Origin: Candidatus Altarchaeales archaeon
Lineage (GTDB): Archaea > Altiarchaeota > Altiarchaeia > IMC4 > SCGC-AAA252-I15
Length of the DNA: 39,489 nt
Assembly: GCA_014727915.1 (NCBI GenBank)
Contig: WJMO01000012.1
Coordinates: forward strand, 1-39,489
Direction: 5' to 3'
The position numbers and the translations under genes were made by a program. This document shows positions 8,771-18,286 of this stretch, piece by piece. Each line of letters begins with the position of its first letter. The first letter of the stretch is position 1. The notes under the pieces were generated by a model. The model searched no databases. It was not told the DNA's origin and was given only the letters and a program-made list of their open reading frames with translations.

Positions 8771-10216
8771 CTATGTCATGTACCCCAGTGCTTTCAGGTT
8801 CTCTATCATTGCGTCGTTGTCTGGTGTTATCTGTTCCGCTTCCGGCATATGGTGTTTTTCCGTCATCATGAACCACCCTAGACGTGGCAGGAGCCTCGCG
8901 GAAACCAATGGTCTACTGTAGAACAGGTTCTCTGTTTCACTCGGGTCTTCGATGACGTCATACAATTCGAAAATGGAACCTTGCGTGTGTCCCCTGTCCC
9001 AGTTTGATGGCACGTATATGAGCTTCCAACGGCTGTCCCTAACCGACCTCATATAATTCTCCTGGTAACCGGCCTCCGAGTAAACGTATCTGTCATGTCC
9101 TTCCCCGGTGAAGATAAGCGGGAACAGGCTTTCCCCCTCCACAATCTCTGGGATTTTAGCACCAATGAAGTCAAGTGTCGTTGGCATTACATCGATCAAA
9201 CCCACCACCTCCCCCATACTCCTGCCCTTCGGCAGGTTGGGGTGTGAAATCATCAGCGGAACCCTGCTGCAGGCATCATATGGTAGCAGCCCATGTTCGT
9301 AGTAGAAGTCATGGTCTCCCAGGCTCTCCCCATGGTCCGCGGTTAAGATGACAAGCGTGTCATCCAACATTCCATCTGCCTCAAGCTTATCCATCAGCAG
9401 GCCGATGTAATGGTCCGCATATGCGATCTCCCCATCGTACTGGGCGACATAGTGGTGGTGGTTGGTGTGGTTTCCCTCTTTGACGCGCACGCACGGCCTG
9501 TGCATGAAGTTATCTTCACATTCCTCGCTGTAGTCGAATTCAAGCTCCTCATACCCATAGTATTCGTCGTCTATGAACAGGTCATTGTAGGGTTGTGGGG
9601 GTGTGTACGGTGCGTGGGGGTCGATGAAGTGCGCCCACAGGTAGAACTTGCCCTCTCCAACGCCATCCAGGAACCTGGATATGTGGGAATAAAGAAGCTC
9701 GGCGGGGACGGAGCAGTTCACACCCCACTGGCATGACTCATCCGGGAACACGTGCACGTCCATCCCCTGGTCGAAGTTGTAGAATGAAGCGAGGTTAGAG
9801 TTGGCGACGAAACCACCAGTCGCATATCCTTCCCCTTTAAGGGCTTCGGCCAGAATAGTATTATCCTGGTGCAATCTCATCTTACATCCCCTCATAACCC
9901 CGTTGGTGTGCCCGTAGGTGCCCGTGTGCATAGACGCCATGCTGGGGCTGGTCTTAGGCCATTGGACGGCAGCCTGCTCGAATAAAACGCTGTTCTCAGC
10001 GAGTTTATCAATGTTAGGGGAAGTGTTCCTCACATAACCGTAGCAGCCCAGGTGGTCGGCCCTCAAGGCGTCAACGGTTATGATGACAACGTTGCAGTCG
10101 CTGCAACGATAGCTTTCCGGGTTAATCTGCTCTTCATATGCTGGTGATCTAAGAAGGAACACTGTAGCTACTGCCATAAACAATAGAATAATGACCATAA
10201 CTGACTTCCTTCTCAT
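8771..10216 (-). CDS. Membrane-anchored alkaline-phosphatase-superfamily (sulfatase-like) enzyme with Thr nucleophile
   Basis: A 481-residue protein with an N-terminal membrane segment (residues 6-22) preceded by MRRKS, placing the catalytic domain outside. The core has VVIITVDALRADHLGCYGY (Asp49), the nucleophile region PKTSPSMASMHTG with Thr89, and TADHGESLGDH. As in the enzyme at 5204-6520, Thr takes the place of the formylglycine Cys/Ser and the downstream Arg is absent, so calling it an arylsulfatase would be misleading. It is the last gene of a minus-strand operon behind two GT4s and a GT2, 11 nt after the preceding stop. Probably modifies or trims an exported glycan or lipid; this is inference. 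Confidence 0.88.
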   Translation of the reverse strand: MRRKSVMVIILLFMAVATVFLLRSPAYEEQINPESYRCSDCNVVIITVDALRADHLGCYGYVRNTSPNIDKLAENSVLFEQAAVQWPKTSPSMASMHTGTYGHTNGVMRGCKMRLHQDNTILAEALKGEGYATGGFVANSNLASFYNFDQGMDVHVFPDESCQWGVNCSVPAELLYSHISRFLDGVGEGKFYLWAHFIDPHAPYTPPQPYNDLFIDDEYYGYEELEFDYSEECEDNFMHRPCVRVKEGNHTNHHHYVAQYDGEIAYADHYIGLLMDKLEADGMLDDTLVILTADHGESLGDHDFYYEHGLLPYDACSRVPLMISHPNLPKGRSMGEVVGLIDVMPTTLDFIGAKIPEIVEGESLFPLIFTGEGHDRYVYSEAGYQENYMRSVRDSRWKLIYVPSNWDRGHTQGSIFELYDVIEDPSETENLFYSRPLVSARLLPRLGWFMMTEKHHMPEAEQITPDNDAMIENLKALGYMT

Positions 10217-10227
10217 CTTACCCGTTT

Positions 10228-11220
10228 CTATATTAGCTTTTTGTATAATTCAATGTATTCCCCAACCATATTATCCATGTTGAATTCCTTCACTGCCCTC
10301 GCCCTGTTATGGTCTCCCATCCTCTCTCTGACTGATTCATCCTCTGCGAGTGATACTATCCTCTCCTTGAATTCTCCGATGTTATCTGGATTGCAGAGGT
10401 ATCCTCCCCGCCCGTCATCAATCAACTCTGGGAATGAAGTGGCATTCGAAGTTACAACCGGCAGGCCGCAGGCCATCGCCTCCAGTGTGGACAGGCTCAG
10501 GCCCTCCAACCTGGAGGGGAAGAAGAAGATGTCCGCAAGGTTATAGTAATGGCGGATATGCTCCCTGCCAACCCGTCCCAAGGAGATGATGTTGCGTTCT
10601 GGCCTTCTGATGTGCTCCCTCAACCCAGCGCACAACAGCACATAATCATCCCCTAACTCTCTCATGACCTCCAACAGTATGTCGGATCCCTTCCGTTTGG
10701 TGAAGTTCCCAGAGAACAGCAGCACGGTCTTCCCCTCGTATTCCCCCTTTTCAACATCCATTGGCTGGAAAAAGCTGGTGTCCACGCCGTTGTAGATGAT
10801 CCTGCCCTTATCCGTCCCGTATGTCCTTTGATAGCTGTTCATTTTGTACTTGCTGACATACACGACCTCATCAGCAGCCTCGATGCTCTTCCCTTCATAG
10901 ATCTTCCAGAGTGGGTGGACCAGCCTCTGCAAGGGCGTCTTGAATTCTGCGAATCCATGTTCGTGGACGTTCAACGTCGCCCTCACGACCAACGGAGTGC
11001 GCTCCTGTTTGAAGACGAAACCATCTCTCGTATTGGATTGAATTACATCACAGTCAACATGTTTATCGATTATCTTCAGCAGCTGCGGGGTCATCTCATA
11101 GTATTTCGGAAAGAACTGGACTGAAGATTCCACTCCTCTCTCTTTGAGATGGGTGTGGAATGTCTCCGTCCATATGTCCGGTCCGCTGCCGGTCCGTATC
11201 TGCTTGAAGCAGGCCTTCAC
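10228..11220 (-). CDS. GT4-type glycosyltransferase
   Basis: A 330-residue GT-B enzyme. The start is GTG at 11220, because its GTGA overlaps the stop of the upstream GT4 by four nt, the normal coupling arrangement, and the protein then begins with GSGPDIWTE, a GT4 N-terminal loop. The donor domain carries VLLFSGNFTKRKGSDIL and RLEGLSLSTLEAMACGLPVV with an intact E-x7-E. Cytoplasmic sugar transfer in glycan assembly; donor and acceptor unknown. Confidence 0.9.
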   Translation of the reverse strand: MKACFKQIRTGSGPDIWTETFHTHLKERGVESSVQFFPKYYEMTPQLLKIIDKHVDCDVIQSNTRDGFVFKQERTPLVVRATLNVHEHGFAEFKTPLQRLVHPLWKIYEGKSIEAADEVVYVSKYKMNSYQRTYGTDKGRIIYNGVDTSFFQPMDVEKGEYEGKTVLLFSGNFTKRKGSDILLEVMRELGDDYVLLCAGLREHIRRPERNIISLGRVGREHIRHYYNLADIFFFPSRLEGLSLSTLEAMACGLPVVTSNATSFPELIDDGRGGYLCNPDNIGEFKERIVSLAEDESVRERMGDHNRARAVKEFNMDNMVGEYIELYKKLI

Positions 11221-12386
11221 CCCAGCACCTCCCCATAGGCTCGTTTGAACTCTTTCGCGATATTCTCCCACCCAAATCTTTCAACAACCATCTCACGCCC
11301 ACGGGATGCGAGCCTTTCACGCAGGCCTTCATCATCCAACAGCCGGTTCACCGCCTCACCCAGTCCTTTCACATCGCCAGGCTCGACCAACAAACCATTC
11401 ACCTCATGTTCCACGATATCGGTTATCCCCCCAATATTTGAAGCGACGACCGGCATAGCCGACGCCAACGCCTCCAACAACACGACACCCAAACCCTCGG
11501 TGTCGCCCTCGGAATCATATACAGCTGGTAGAACAAGGACTGACCCTCTCTGATAGTAGTCGCGGAGCCGGTCGTGGTTCACTGAACCCTCGAAGGACAT
11601 GCTTTTCTTGAAACCTATACTCTCAGCTAAATTCTTAAGGTTTTCAAGCTCGTCACCTTCACCGACAATGACGAGTTTCGCGTCAGGATGGGCTTCTTTC
11701 ACGGCAGGGAACGCCTTCACGAGGTATTCCACTCCCTTCTTCTCAGCCAACCTGCCAACATAGAGGACCGTCTTATCCCTTCTACCGCTGCCGGGTTTGA
11801 ATTTTTCAACGTCCACGCCCATGGGAATCAACTCGCTGCCGACATGCCCACACAATACCCTAACCTCGTCATCCGTCGCCCTGCTATTGACAGTAACGCT
11901 TGCGGCATGTGACAGGACAAAACTTGAAACCCGCTTCAACACCCTCGACTTCAACGGGAACACGTCACCCGCGTGAACCGAGACGACATACCTCTTTCCG
12001 AAGAGCAGACCAACAACCCAAGCGTTCAACCCCTGCGGGAGTATCCAGTGGGCGTGGATGAGATCCGGCTTCTCCCTGAGCATCAGCCAGAACATGAAAA
12101 GCCGCTGGCTGCCCGCCAGCAGGGGCAACTGTATCCTAGCCAGCAGGCTGTGACGCAATCTCTCCCTTATGCCGCCGCCCCAGCACAGGTCCTGATACTT
12201 GAAAGGGAAGAAATACGGGTGCCGAACCACCTTCACACCGTCCATCTCCTCGCTGAATTTTGCACCCTCATGGTGCGGGGCCAGCACAACGACTTCGACT
12301 CCCGCCCTAACAAGGTATCTTGCGAGGTCGTAGACGAACCTCGGCCGCGCGTCACCCGCCCACCTAGGAAAGGTGGTAGCAACCAT
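11217..12386 (-). CDS. GT4-type glycosyltransferase
   Basis: A 389-residue GT-B enzyme with MVATTFPRWAGDARPRF at the N-terminus, PDLIHAHWILPQG in the acceptor domain, VLYVGRLAEKKGVEYL and TEGLGVVLLEALASAMPVVAS (E-x7-E) in the donor domain. Start ATG 12386 follows the GT2 stop by 13 nt; TTG 12389 is an alternative that adds one residue. The last four nt overlap the next GT4. Middle gene of the operon GT2, GT4, GT4, phosphatase-like. Confidence 0.92.
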   Translation of the reverse strand: MVATTFPRWAGDARPRFVYDLARYLVRAGVEVVVLAPHHEGAKFSEEMDGVKVVRHPYFFPFKYQDLCWGGGIRERLRHSLLARIQLPLLAGSQRLFMFWLMLREKPDLIHAHWILPQGLNAWVVGLLFGKRYVVSVHAGDVFPLKSRVLKRVSSFVLSHAASVTVNSRATDDEVRVLCGHVGSELIPMGVDVEKFKPGSGRRDKTVLYVGRLAEKKGVEYLVKAFPAVKEAHPDAKLVIVGEGDELENLKNLAESIGFKKSMSFEGSVNHDRLRDYYQRGSVLVLPAVYDSEGDTEGLGVVLLEALASAMPVVASNIGGITDIVEHEVNGLLVEPGDVKGLGEAVNRLLDDEGLRERLASRGREMVVERFGWENIAKEFKRAYGEVLG

Positions 12387-12399
12387 CAAAACCCTGATT

Positions 12400-13326
12400 T
12401 TAACCCCTCTTCTTAGCCCTGTAGAGCAGCTCCTCGTGGAGCCTCCGGTTGTTGTCGATCAAGTCGGCCAGTATCCCGAGTATCACAACCTGGAAACCCA
12501 GCAGTAGCATGAACGTTGAAAGGAGGGCGGTGGGGATGTAACCCACGTAGCCGTAGGAAAGATAGTGTGCCAGCACCCGCAAACCGGCTAAAACGCCCAG
12601 GAACATGAGGAAGCCGCCGATGGATAGCATGGCCTTTAGGGGGTGGTACTGTAGGTAAGTGCGGATTATGGTAGAGCCCGCCTTCTTCGCGTACACGTAG
12701 ATGTTAGGGATAAGACGCGAGTCATCCCCTCTTTTCCGGAACGTCACAGGCACCTCGACGATCGCCAGGTCCTTGTAGACCGCTTGGATGATAGTCTCCT
12801 GCACATACGTGTAGTCAGATCCTATGTTGATCCGTTGCACCGCATCCCTCGTCAAAGCCCTGAAACCGGTCTGCGCGTCGCTCACCGGATAACCGCTCGC
12901 GATGTTGGTCGCCCACGTGGCTATCCTGTTGCCCAACCTCTTCTGCAGGGGCATGTACTCTATGGTTCCCTTGAACCTGGAACCCAAGACTATGTCGGCT
13001 CTCCCGTCCAATATGGGCTTTATCAGCTTAGGTATCTCGCCGCTGTCGTACTGGCCGTCCGCGTCGATGTTCAAAACGATATCCGCCCCCATCTCCAACG
13101 CGGTGTCCAAACCCTCCTTGAAAACCTTCGCCAATCCCCGGTTCCTCTTGAACCGGACTATCCGGTCAGCGCCCGCCTTCTCAGCCTCCTCGAACGTCCT
13201 GTCGCTGCTGCCGTCGTCGACCACAACCACGATCACGTCATCGCAGGCATCCCGGGGTATAGAACTCACGACCTCGCCGACAGTGCCCTCCTCATCGTAT
13301 GCGGGAACCACAACCACCAAACGCAT
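12400..13326 (-). CDS. GT2 glycosyltransferase, dolichol-phosphate-sugar-synthase-like, with two C-terminal membrane helices
   Basis: A 308-residue protein. The GT-A domain starts MRLVVVVPAYDEEGTV, with VVVDDGSSD and the metal-binding NIDADGQYD motif, then DAQTGFRALTRD as in DPM1-like enzymes. Two hydrophobic segments near residues 225-251 and 263-288 anchor it in the membrane. The family loads glucose or mannose from a nucleotide donor onto polyprenyl phosphate for later use by GT-C enzymes, which fits the membrane enzyme at 849-2699. Start ATG 13326 has a TATA-like element about 24 nt upstream; ATG 13338 is a less likely alternative. First gene of the minus-strand operon. Confidence 0.9.
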   Translation of the reverse strand: MRLVVVVPAYDEEGTVGEVVSSIPRDACDDVIVVVVDDGSSDRTFEEAEKAGADRIVRFKRNRGLAKVFKEGLDTALEMGADIVLNIDADGQYDSGEIPKLIKPILDGRADIVLGSRFKGTIEYMPLQKRLGNRIATWATNIASGYPVSDAQTGFRALTRDAVQRINIGSDYTYVQETIIQAVYKDLAIVEVPVTFRKRGDDSRLIPNIYVYAKKAGSTIIRTYLQYHPLKAMLSIGGFLMFLGVLAGLRVLAHYLSYGYVGYIPTALLSTFMLLLGFQVVILGILADLIDNNRRLHEELLYRAKKRG

Positions 13327-13362
13327 AGTAAAATACATAGAAAACGTATTAAATACATTGCA
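13327..13362. promoter_or_regulatory. Compact divergent promoter between GT2 and Nudix genes
   Basis: Only 36 bp separate the two ATGs. TAAAATAC (13329-13336) lies about 30 nt before the plus start, and TATTTAATA read on the minus strand (13347-13355) lies about 25 nt before the minus start. Each TATA-like box therefore sits next to the other gene's start codon, and both transcripts would be leaderless or nearly so. Confidence 0.55.
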
Positions 13363-13761
13363 ATGGCCTGCGAGAACCCCAAGCTGACAGTCGACGCAGC
13401 AATAGTAGAGGACAACCGGATAGTACTTATACGGCGGGCCAACGAACCCTTCCAGGGCATGTGGGCGCTGCCCGGCGGTTTCGTAGACTACGGGGAGAAG
13501 GTCGAGTACGCGACCGTCAGGGAAGCCAGAGAGGAAACGTCCCTCGACGTTGAAATCTCGAAGCTGGTAGGCGTCTACAGCGACCCGGAAAGGGACCCAC
13601 GTGGGCATACTGTGGGCGTGGTATTCCTCTGCAAAGTCATCGGGGGCGAGCTAGAGGCAGCCGACGACGCACAAGAAGCCAGGTGGTTCAGCCTAGACGA
13701 CCTGCCAGAACTGGCATTCGACCACTCACAAATACTAGAAGACCTAAAAAAACTTAAATAA
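13363..13761 (+). CDS. Nudix hydrolase
   Basis: A 132-residue single-domain protein. The Nudix box is clear: GGFVDYGEKVEYATVREAREET, with the RE-x2-EE metal-binding core; the Gly after EE-T is Ser here. WALPGGFVDYGE and the length match ADP-ribose/NTP-type Nudix enzymes, which hydrolyse nucleoside diphosphates linked to another group. The substrate cannot be assigned. ATG 13363 is chosen because of the upstream TATA-like element; a much longer open frame upstream is antisense to the GT2 gene and is not used. Monocistronic, ended by a T-rich stretch. Confidence 0.93.
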   Translation: MACENPKLTVDAAIVEDNRIVLIRRANEPFQGMWALPGGFVDYGEKVEYATVREAREETSLDVEISKLVGVYSDPERDPRGHTVGVVFLCKVIGGELEAADDAQEARWFSLDDLPELAFDHSQILEDLKKLK

Positions 13762-13775
13762 TTTAAACTTTTTTA
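13745..13775. terminator. Probable bidirectional T-rich terminator
   Basis: Between the convergent Nudix and unknown genes, an A7 run (13746-13752) and a T6 run (13769-13774) provide T-tracts for both strands. Archaeal termination commonly occurs at such T-runs without a stable hairpin. Confidence 0.4.
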
Positions 13776-13783
13776 TCAACTGT

Positions 13784-14479
13784 TCATAATCTTCTCTCTA
13801 TCGGCGGGGGCTCCGGGACTCTCATACGCTCAAGCTCCGGTTTATCGGGCTTCACCTCGTTCACCGGGGTTTTACCCTGCTTTCTATCGCCTTCCGGGAC
13901 ATAAACTGCTGCTGATCCTCCATGGTGCCTTACGATCTGCCCTGCCAGACCGTCAACTGGCATTCTCTGGTCCACGTAGTCGCCGACGACCCTGATGGCG
14001 TCACCTGCGGTGGCGACCACCAAACCCTGGAACAGCGGGTCCCGGACGTTCACGGATCCCGCGTTCTCGACCCTCGAAACCCTGCCGTCCCTTATCTGGA
14101 AGGCGGTTATGTTGCCTTCACCGCCGAGGGTGCCGTAGAACTGCACCTTACCCCCTCCACTGTCCACCAGAGTTCCCATCTCCCCGTTTCCCCCGTCAAC
14201 CCGGTACATGCTGTTCGATATGACCTGCGGTTCTCCCACGGCGGAGGCGGAGAACAGCCTGCCCTCCGAGAACATGCGGTCCTCGCTATGGACGATCTGT
14301 GTGGAGCCACTGCCCTTGACTGCCTCAACGGTCGAATCTAGCATTCGAGGGCCCACCCTCTTGTCCCCCGGCTGAAGAATATCAGGCTGTCTGGCCGGGT
14401 CTAAAACAGTCTCAGGACTCCTGACGTCCAAGTCCCCTGCTCTGGCCCTCTTATCCTTCACCTCTGCAGTGGCCATCAT
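13784..14479 (-). CDS. Hypothetical protein
   Basis: 231 residues, not recognised. It is polar, without signal peptide or membrane segment, rich in Gly, Val, Arg and Asp, and ends in a Pro-rich tail (EPPPIERRL). The middle (about residues 70-190) looks like beta-rich soluble sequence. Its segment LDSTVEAVKG is echoed by LDSTVEVIDR in the C-terminal tail of the neighbouring deacetylase. Start ATG 14479 (or 14476) has ATTTAAAT about 24 nt upstream, so it is probably transcribed on its own. Confidence 0.6.
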   Translation of the reverse strand: MMATAEVKDKRARAGDLDVRSPETVLDPARQPDILQPGDKRVGPRMLDSTVEAVKGSGSTQIVHSEDRMFSEGRLFSASAVGEPQVISNSMYRVDGGNGEMGTLVDSGGGKVQFYGTLGGEGNITAFQIRDGRVSRVENAGSVNVRDPLFQGLVVATAGDAIRVVGDYVDQRMPVDGLAGQIVRHHGGSAAVYVPEGDRKQGKTPVNEVKPDKPELERMRVPEPPPIERRL

Positions 14480-14498
14480 TACTATCTAGGATTCACCC

Positions 14499-14506
14499 AT
14501 TTAAAT
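14499..14506 (-). promoter_or_regulatory. TATA-like box for the hypothetical gene at 14479
   Basis: ATTTAAAT centred 24 nt before the ATG at 14479, in the gap behind the deacetylase gene. Position and sequence match an archaeal TATA box for a leaderless transcript. Confidence 0.5.
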
Positions 14507-14519
14507 TTCAAGGGAATCC

Positions 14520-15572
14520 TCAACCCAAATCGGATTCTTCTGTTCCCGGCAAATGCTTGACCCTGTCAATGACCTCAACGGTCGAATCCAACGGGGTTCC
14601 ACTCATTTCCGGAGCGTCAGCCTCCCCCATCAGGGTTTTGACTATGGTCTCATGCGTCTTTGGCAGCTTTTCAAGGTTGTATCCGCCCTCCAACACTAGA
14701 AACAGCCTGCCATTGCATACTTCACCAGCCAACTCCATCATCCCCGCGGTCATCGCGGAGTAGCCCTCATCCGTCACTTGCAGGCCTGATATAATGTCGT
14801 CTCGGTGGCTGTCCTGGCCGGCGCCCACGAACAGCATGTCAGGACCGAACTCACGCACTTTAGGCACTACAAGCTCTTCTATTACGCGCATGAAATCAGC
14901 GTCCCCCGCACCAGCCTGCAAGGGTATGTTCAGGCAGTAGCCTTCCCCCTCTCCCTCCCCCCTCTGCTCTACGAATCCTGTGCCGGGGTAGAAGCTCCGC
15001 GGGTCCTGGTGGGCTGATATTGTCAACACACTAGGGTCATCGTAGAAGACTTCCATGGTGCCGTTCCCGCAGTGGGCGTCCCAGTCGAACACGGCAACCC
15101 TCCCCAACCCATGGGCCTGCTGGAGGTGCTTTATCGTGATGGCGGTGTTGTTGAAGTAGCAGAAGCCGGCAGGCCTGTACAAGCCGGCGTGGTGTCCCGG
15201 CGGCCTGACCAAACCGAAGCAGTTGTCGACCTCGCCCTTCCATACGCTCTCCCCGCCTAACATCACACCCCCCGCAGCCAATAGGGCGGCGTAGCATGTG
15301 TCCCCGCAGACGTACACGTCCGTGTTCAACACCGCATCATCGGGGTACCCGGTCTCGCTCGTATACTCCACATAATCGTAGTGCTCCCTGCTGTGAACCA
15401 TGGTTATGTCATCCGGGCTGCAAGGTTCGGGAGTGAGCAGCGCGAGCTTGTCCAAGAGTCCAGCCTCCCTGAAGTGATCGTATGTCGCGGTCACACGCTC
15501 CGGAACCTCCGGGTTACCCGGGTATGGGCAGTGCTTCACAAAATCCTTATGGTAGACGAGCCCAGTGGACAT
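14520..15572 (-). CDS. Histone-deacetylase-superfamily (AcuC/class II-like) Zn-dependent amidohydrolase
   Basis: A 350-residue arginase-fold deacetylase. RPPGHHAG gives the paired catalytic histidines; DWDAHCGNGT gives the Asp and His zinc ligands, with the usual second His replaced by Cys; GAGQDSHRDD holds the third ligand Asp; LEGGYN carries the active-site Tyr. The family removes acyl groups from acetyl-lysine, polyamines or similar amides. The catalytic set looks complete. A ~25-residue C-terminal tail beyond the fold contains LDSTVEV. GTATTAAAC (15596-15604) lies about 28 nt before the ATG, indicating its own leaderless promoter. Confidence 0.9.
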   Translation of the reverse strand: MSTGLVYHKDFVKHCPYPGNPEVPERVTATYDHFREAGLLDKLALLTPEPCSPDDITMVHSREHYDYVEYTSETGYPDDAVLNTDVYVCGDTCYAALLAAGGVMLGGESVWKGEVDNCFGLVRPPGHHAGLYRPAGFCYFNNTAITIKHLQQAHGLGRVAVFDWDAHCGNGTMEVFYDDPSVLTISAHQDPRSFYPGTGFVEQRGEGEGEGYCLNIPLQAGAGDADFMRVIEELVVPKVREFGPDMLFVGAGQDSHRDDIISGLQVTDEGYSAMTAGMMELAGEVCNGRLFLVLEGGYNLEKLPKTHETIVKTLMGEADAPEMSGTPLDSTVEVIDRVKHLPGTEESDLG

Positions 15573-15595
15573 GGATATACATTAGAAAAAAACCG

Positions 15596-15604
15596 TTTAA
15601 TACA
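15596..15604 (-). promoter_or_regulatory. TATA-like box for the deacetylase gene
   Basis: On the minus strand GTATTAAAC is centred about 28 nt upstream of ATG 15572, directly after the T-tract that follows the GAPDH hairpin. Confidence 0.5.
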
Positions 15605-15624
15605 CTAAAAAAATAGAAATTTTT

Positions 15625-16699
<1,075 letters not shown>

Positions 16700-17461
16700 A
16701 TGACAGGGCCAGAATATCAGCGCGGGTACTCGAAGAGGCACGAGGGCGACATATACCATGAGCCGGGCAGACGGCGGAAGGCCGGGAAGATAATGTCAGT
16801 GTTGGAAGACCACTACGGTGGAGGCCTGAGCAATCTGTTTGTCTTGGATGTGGGATGCTCCACCGGCGTCATGGACGAAGCGCTCGCGGGAAATATGCAG
16901 GGTCTTGTCGGCGTTGACATAGACTCGGATGCGGTGAAATCAGCCTCGGTGAAATACCCGGCGGAAAACCTGTCCTTCATGGTACAGGACGGCACCTGCC
17001 TGGGCTTCAAAGACTCGTCATTCGATGCTGTCATATGCTCCCAGGTCTACGAGCACACACCCTCAGCGGATGCTCTAATGTCCGAGATACACCGGGTGCT
17101 TAGGCCTGGCGGAGTTTGCTATTTCGCAGCAACCAACAGGCTGAGGCTCATGGAGCAGCACTACCGGCTCCCCCTCCTGTCCCTGATGCCCAAGTCGCTG
17201 GCCCACGTCTACCTCAGGCTAACCGGCAGAGGCGGCCGATACTATGAGAAGCACCTGACACTATGGGGCCTCCAGAAGCTGGTCTCGGATTTCAAGGTTT
17301 TGGACTACACTGGAAAGGCGGTTGAGGACCCCGTCAGTTTCGGGCTGACGGACATGATAAGACCAGGCACGGCGAAGCAGAAGGCTGCCCTGGCCTGCTT
17401 GAAAATCGCCTACTGGCTCTTCCCAGGCTACATATGGCTGCTTGTAAAACCTGCGGACTAG
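16700..17461 (+). CDS. Class I SAM-dependent methyltransferase
   Basis: 253 residues. LFVLDVGCSTGVMDEAL is SAM motif I, GVDIDSDAV the acidic strand-2 loop, DAVICSQVYEHTPSAD motif IV and RVLRPGGVCYFAATN the following strand, all typical of Methyltransf_11 proteins. A hydrophobic stretch at the C-terminus (LKIAYWLFPGYIWLLV) could touch the membrane, as in some polyprenol-glycan or quinone-like methyltransferases. Substrate unknown. It has its own leaderless promoter and no clear operon partner. Confidence 0.88.
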   Translation: MTGPEYQRGYSKRHEGDIYHEPGRRRKAGKIMSVLEDHYGGGLSNLFVLDVGCSTGVMDEALAGNMQGLVGVDIDSDAVKSASVKYPAENLSFMVQDGTCLGFKDSSFDAVICSQVYEHTPSADALMSEIHRVLRPGGVCYFAATNRLRLMEQHYRLPLLSLMPKSLAHVYLRLTGRGGRYYEKHLTLWGLQKLVSDFKVLDYTGKAVEDPVSFGLTDMIRPGTAKQKAALACLKIAYWLFPGYIWLLVKPAD

Positions 17462-17515
17462 GCGCTTAGCAGATGGTTTTTTATGCTTTCACTCGTATAA
17501 CATATTCCAAGGGGT

Positions 17516-18250
17516 GTGGTTGGCAATAATGTGGTTTTTGCCATGGAAGAGTTGGACGAGCTGATGGGATCGGAGGACGTTACCTGGAGGGACATACTCT
17601 ACAGCGTCCTCAAGGGAATGGACCCCTGGGACATAGACGTCATAGAGCTGGCCACAAGGTACTCTAAAAAGGTTGATGAGATGCGGGAGATGAACTTCCG
17701 CATACCCGCGAACGTGGTACTCGTATGCTCCGTGCTGCTGAGGATGAAGGCGGACATCATAACGCCAAGGCAGGAGGAATACCCCGACCTCTCCGCGTCG
17801 CTGAACTTCATATTCGAATCAGACTACCCGGTATCCGCGCTGTTGGGCGGGGAGGCCGAACCCTATCCAATCACCATAAAGCCCGCCAGGGTATTGACGC
17901 GGAGGGTCACAGCCGACGAGCTCATAGACGCCATACAGGACGTGCTGAGGGACAAGTCCCGGAAGGCTGAGCGCGCCGCCTTGAAGGCCGCGAGGAAGCT
18001 CGAAGAGGCTGAAGGACCTACCGAGCTGGTCTTAGAGCCTCAGATCAACATCCTGGACATAATCGAGGACACCTACCGGAAGGTGATGGACATACTATCC
18101 AACAAGGAGGTGGCGGTCTTCAGCGAGATGGCGAAGACACGGGACGAGATGCTCCACCTGTTCCTGTCGCTCCTACACCTCTCAAACAGCGAGAGACTGG
18201 TGTTATCCCAGGAGCAGCTGTTCGGCGAGATATACATAAAGCCCGCCTAA
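17516..18250 (+). CDS. scpA: Segregation and condensation protein A (kleisin ScpA)
   Basis: A 244-residue kleisin. The N-terminal segment (ILYSVLKGMDPWDIDVIELATRY and VCSVLLRMKADII) matches the SMC-neck-binding helices of ScpA; a charged middle linker follows, and the C-terminal winged helix (VAVFSEMAKTRDEMLHLFLSLLHL, LSQEQLFGEIYIKP) matches the part that binds the SMC head. With ScpB and SMC it closes the condensin ring. No smc gene is in the window; the probable scpB is 12 kb away. The start is uncertain: GTG 17516, GTG 17531 and ATG 17543 are all possible, with TTTTTTA (17477-17483) upstream. Confidence 0.88.
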   Translation: MVGNNVVFAMEELDELMGSEDVTWRDILYSVLKGMDPWDIDVIELATRYSKKVDEMREMNFRIPANVVLVCSVLLRMKADIITPRQEEYPDLSASLNFIFESDYPVSALLGGEAEPYPITIKPARVLTRRVTADELIDAIQDVLRDKSRKAERAALKAARKLEEAEGPTELVLEPQINILDIIEDTYRKVMDILSNKEVAVFSEMAKTRDEMLHLFLSLLHLSNSERLVLSQEQLFGEIYIKPA

Positions 18251-18253
18251 GGG

Positions 18254-18261
18254 TATTTAAA
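18254..18261 (+). promoter_or_regulatory. TATA-like box for the gene at 18287
   Basis: TATTTAAA centred 29 nt before ATG 18287, directly after the scpA stop; it sets a separate leaderless transcript for the SecB-like and zinc-knuckle genes. Confidence 0.55.
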
Positions 18262-18286
18262 TGAATCCTCCATATTAGGTTCTACG

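Noticed and set aside
12784..13362. N-terminal extension of the Nudix protein
   Set aside because: The extra frame is antisense to the GT2 coding sequence; the promoter element supports ATG 13363.
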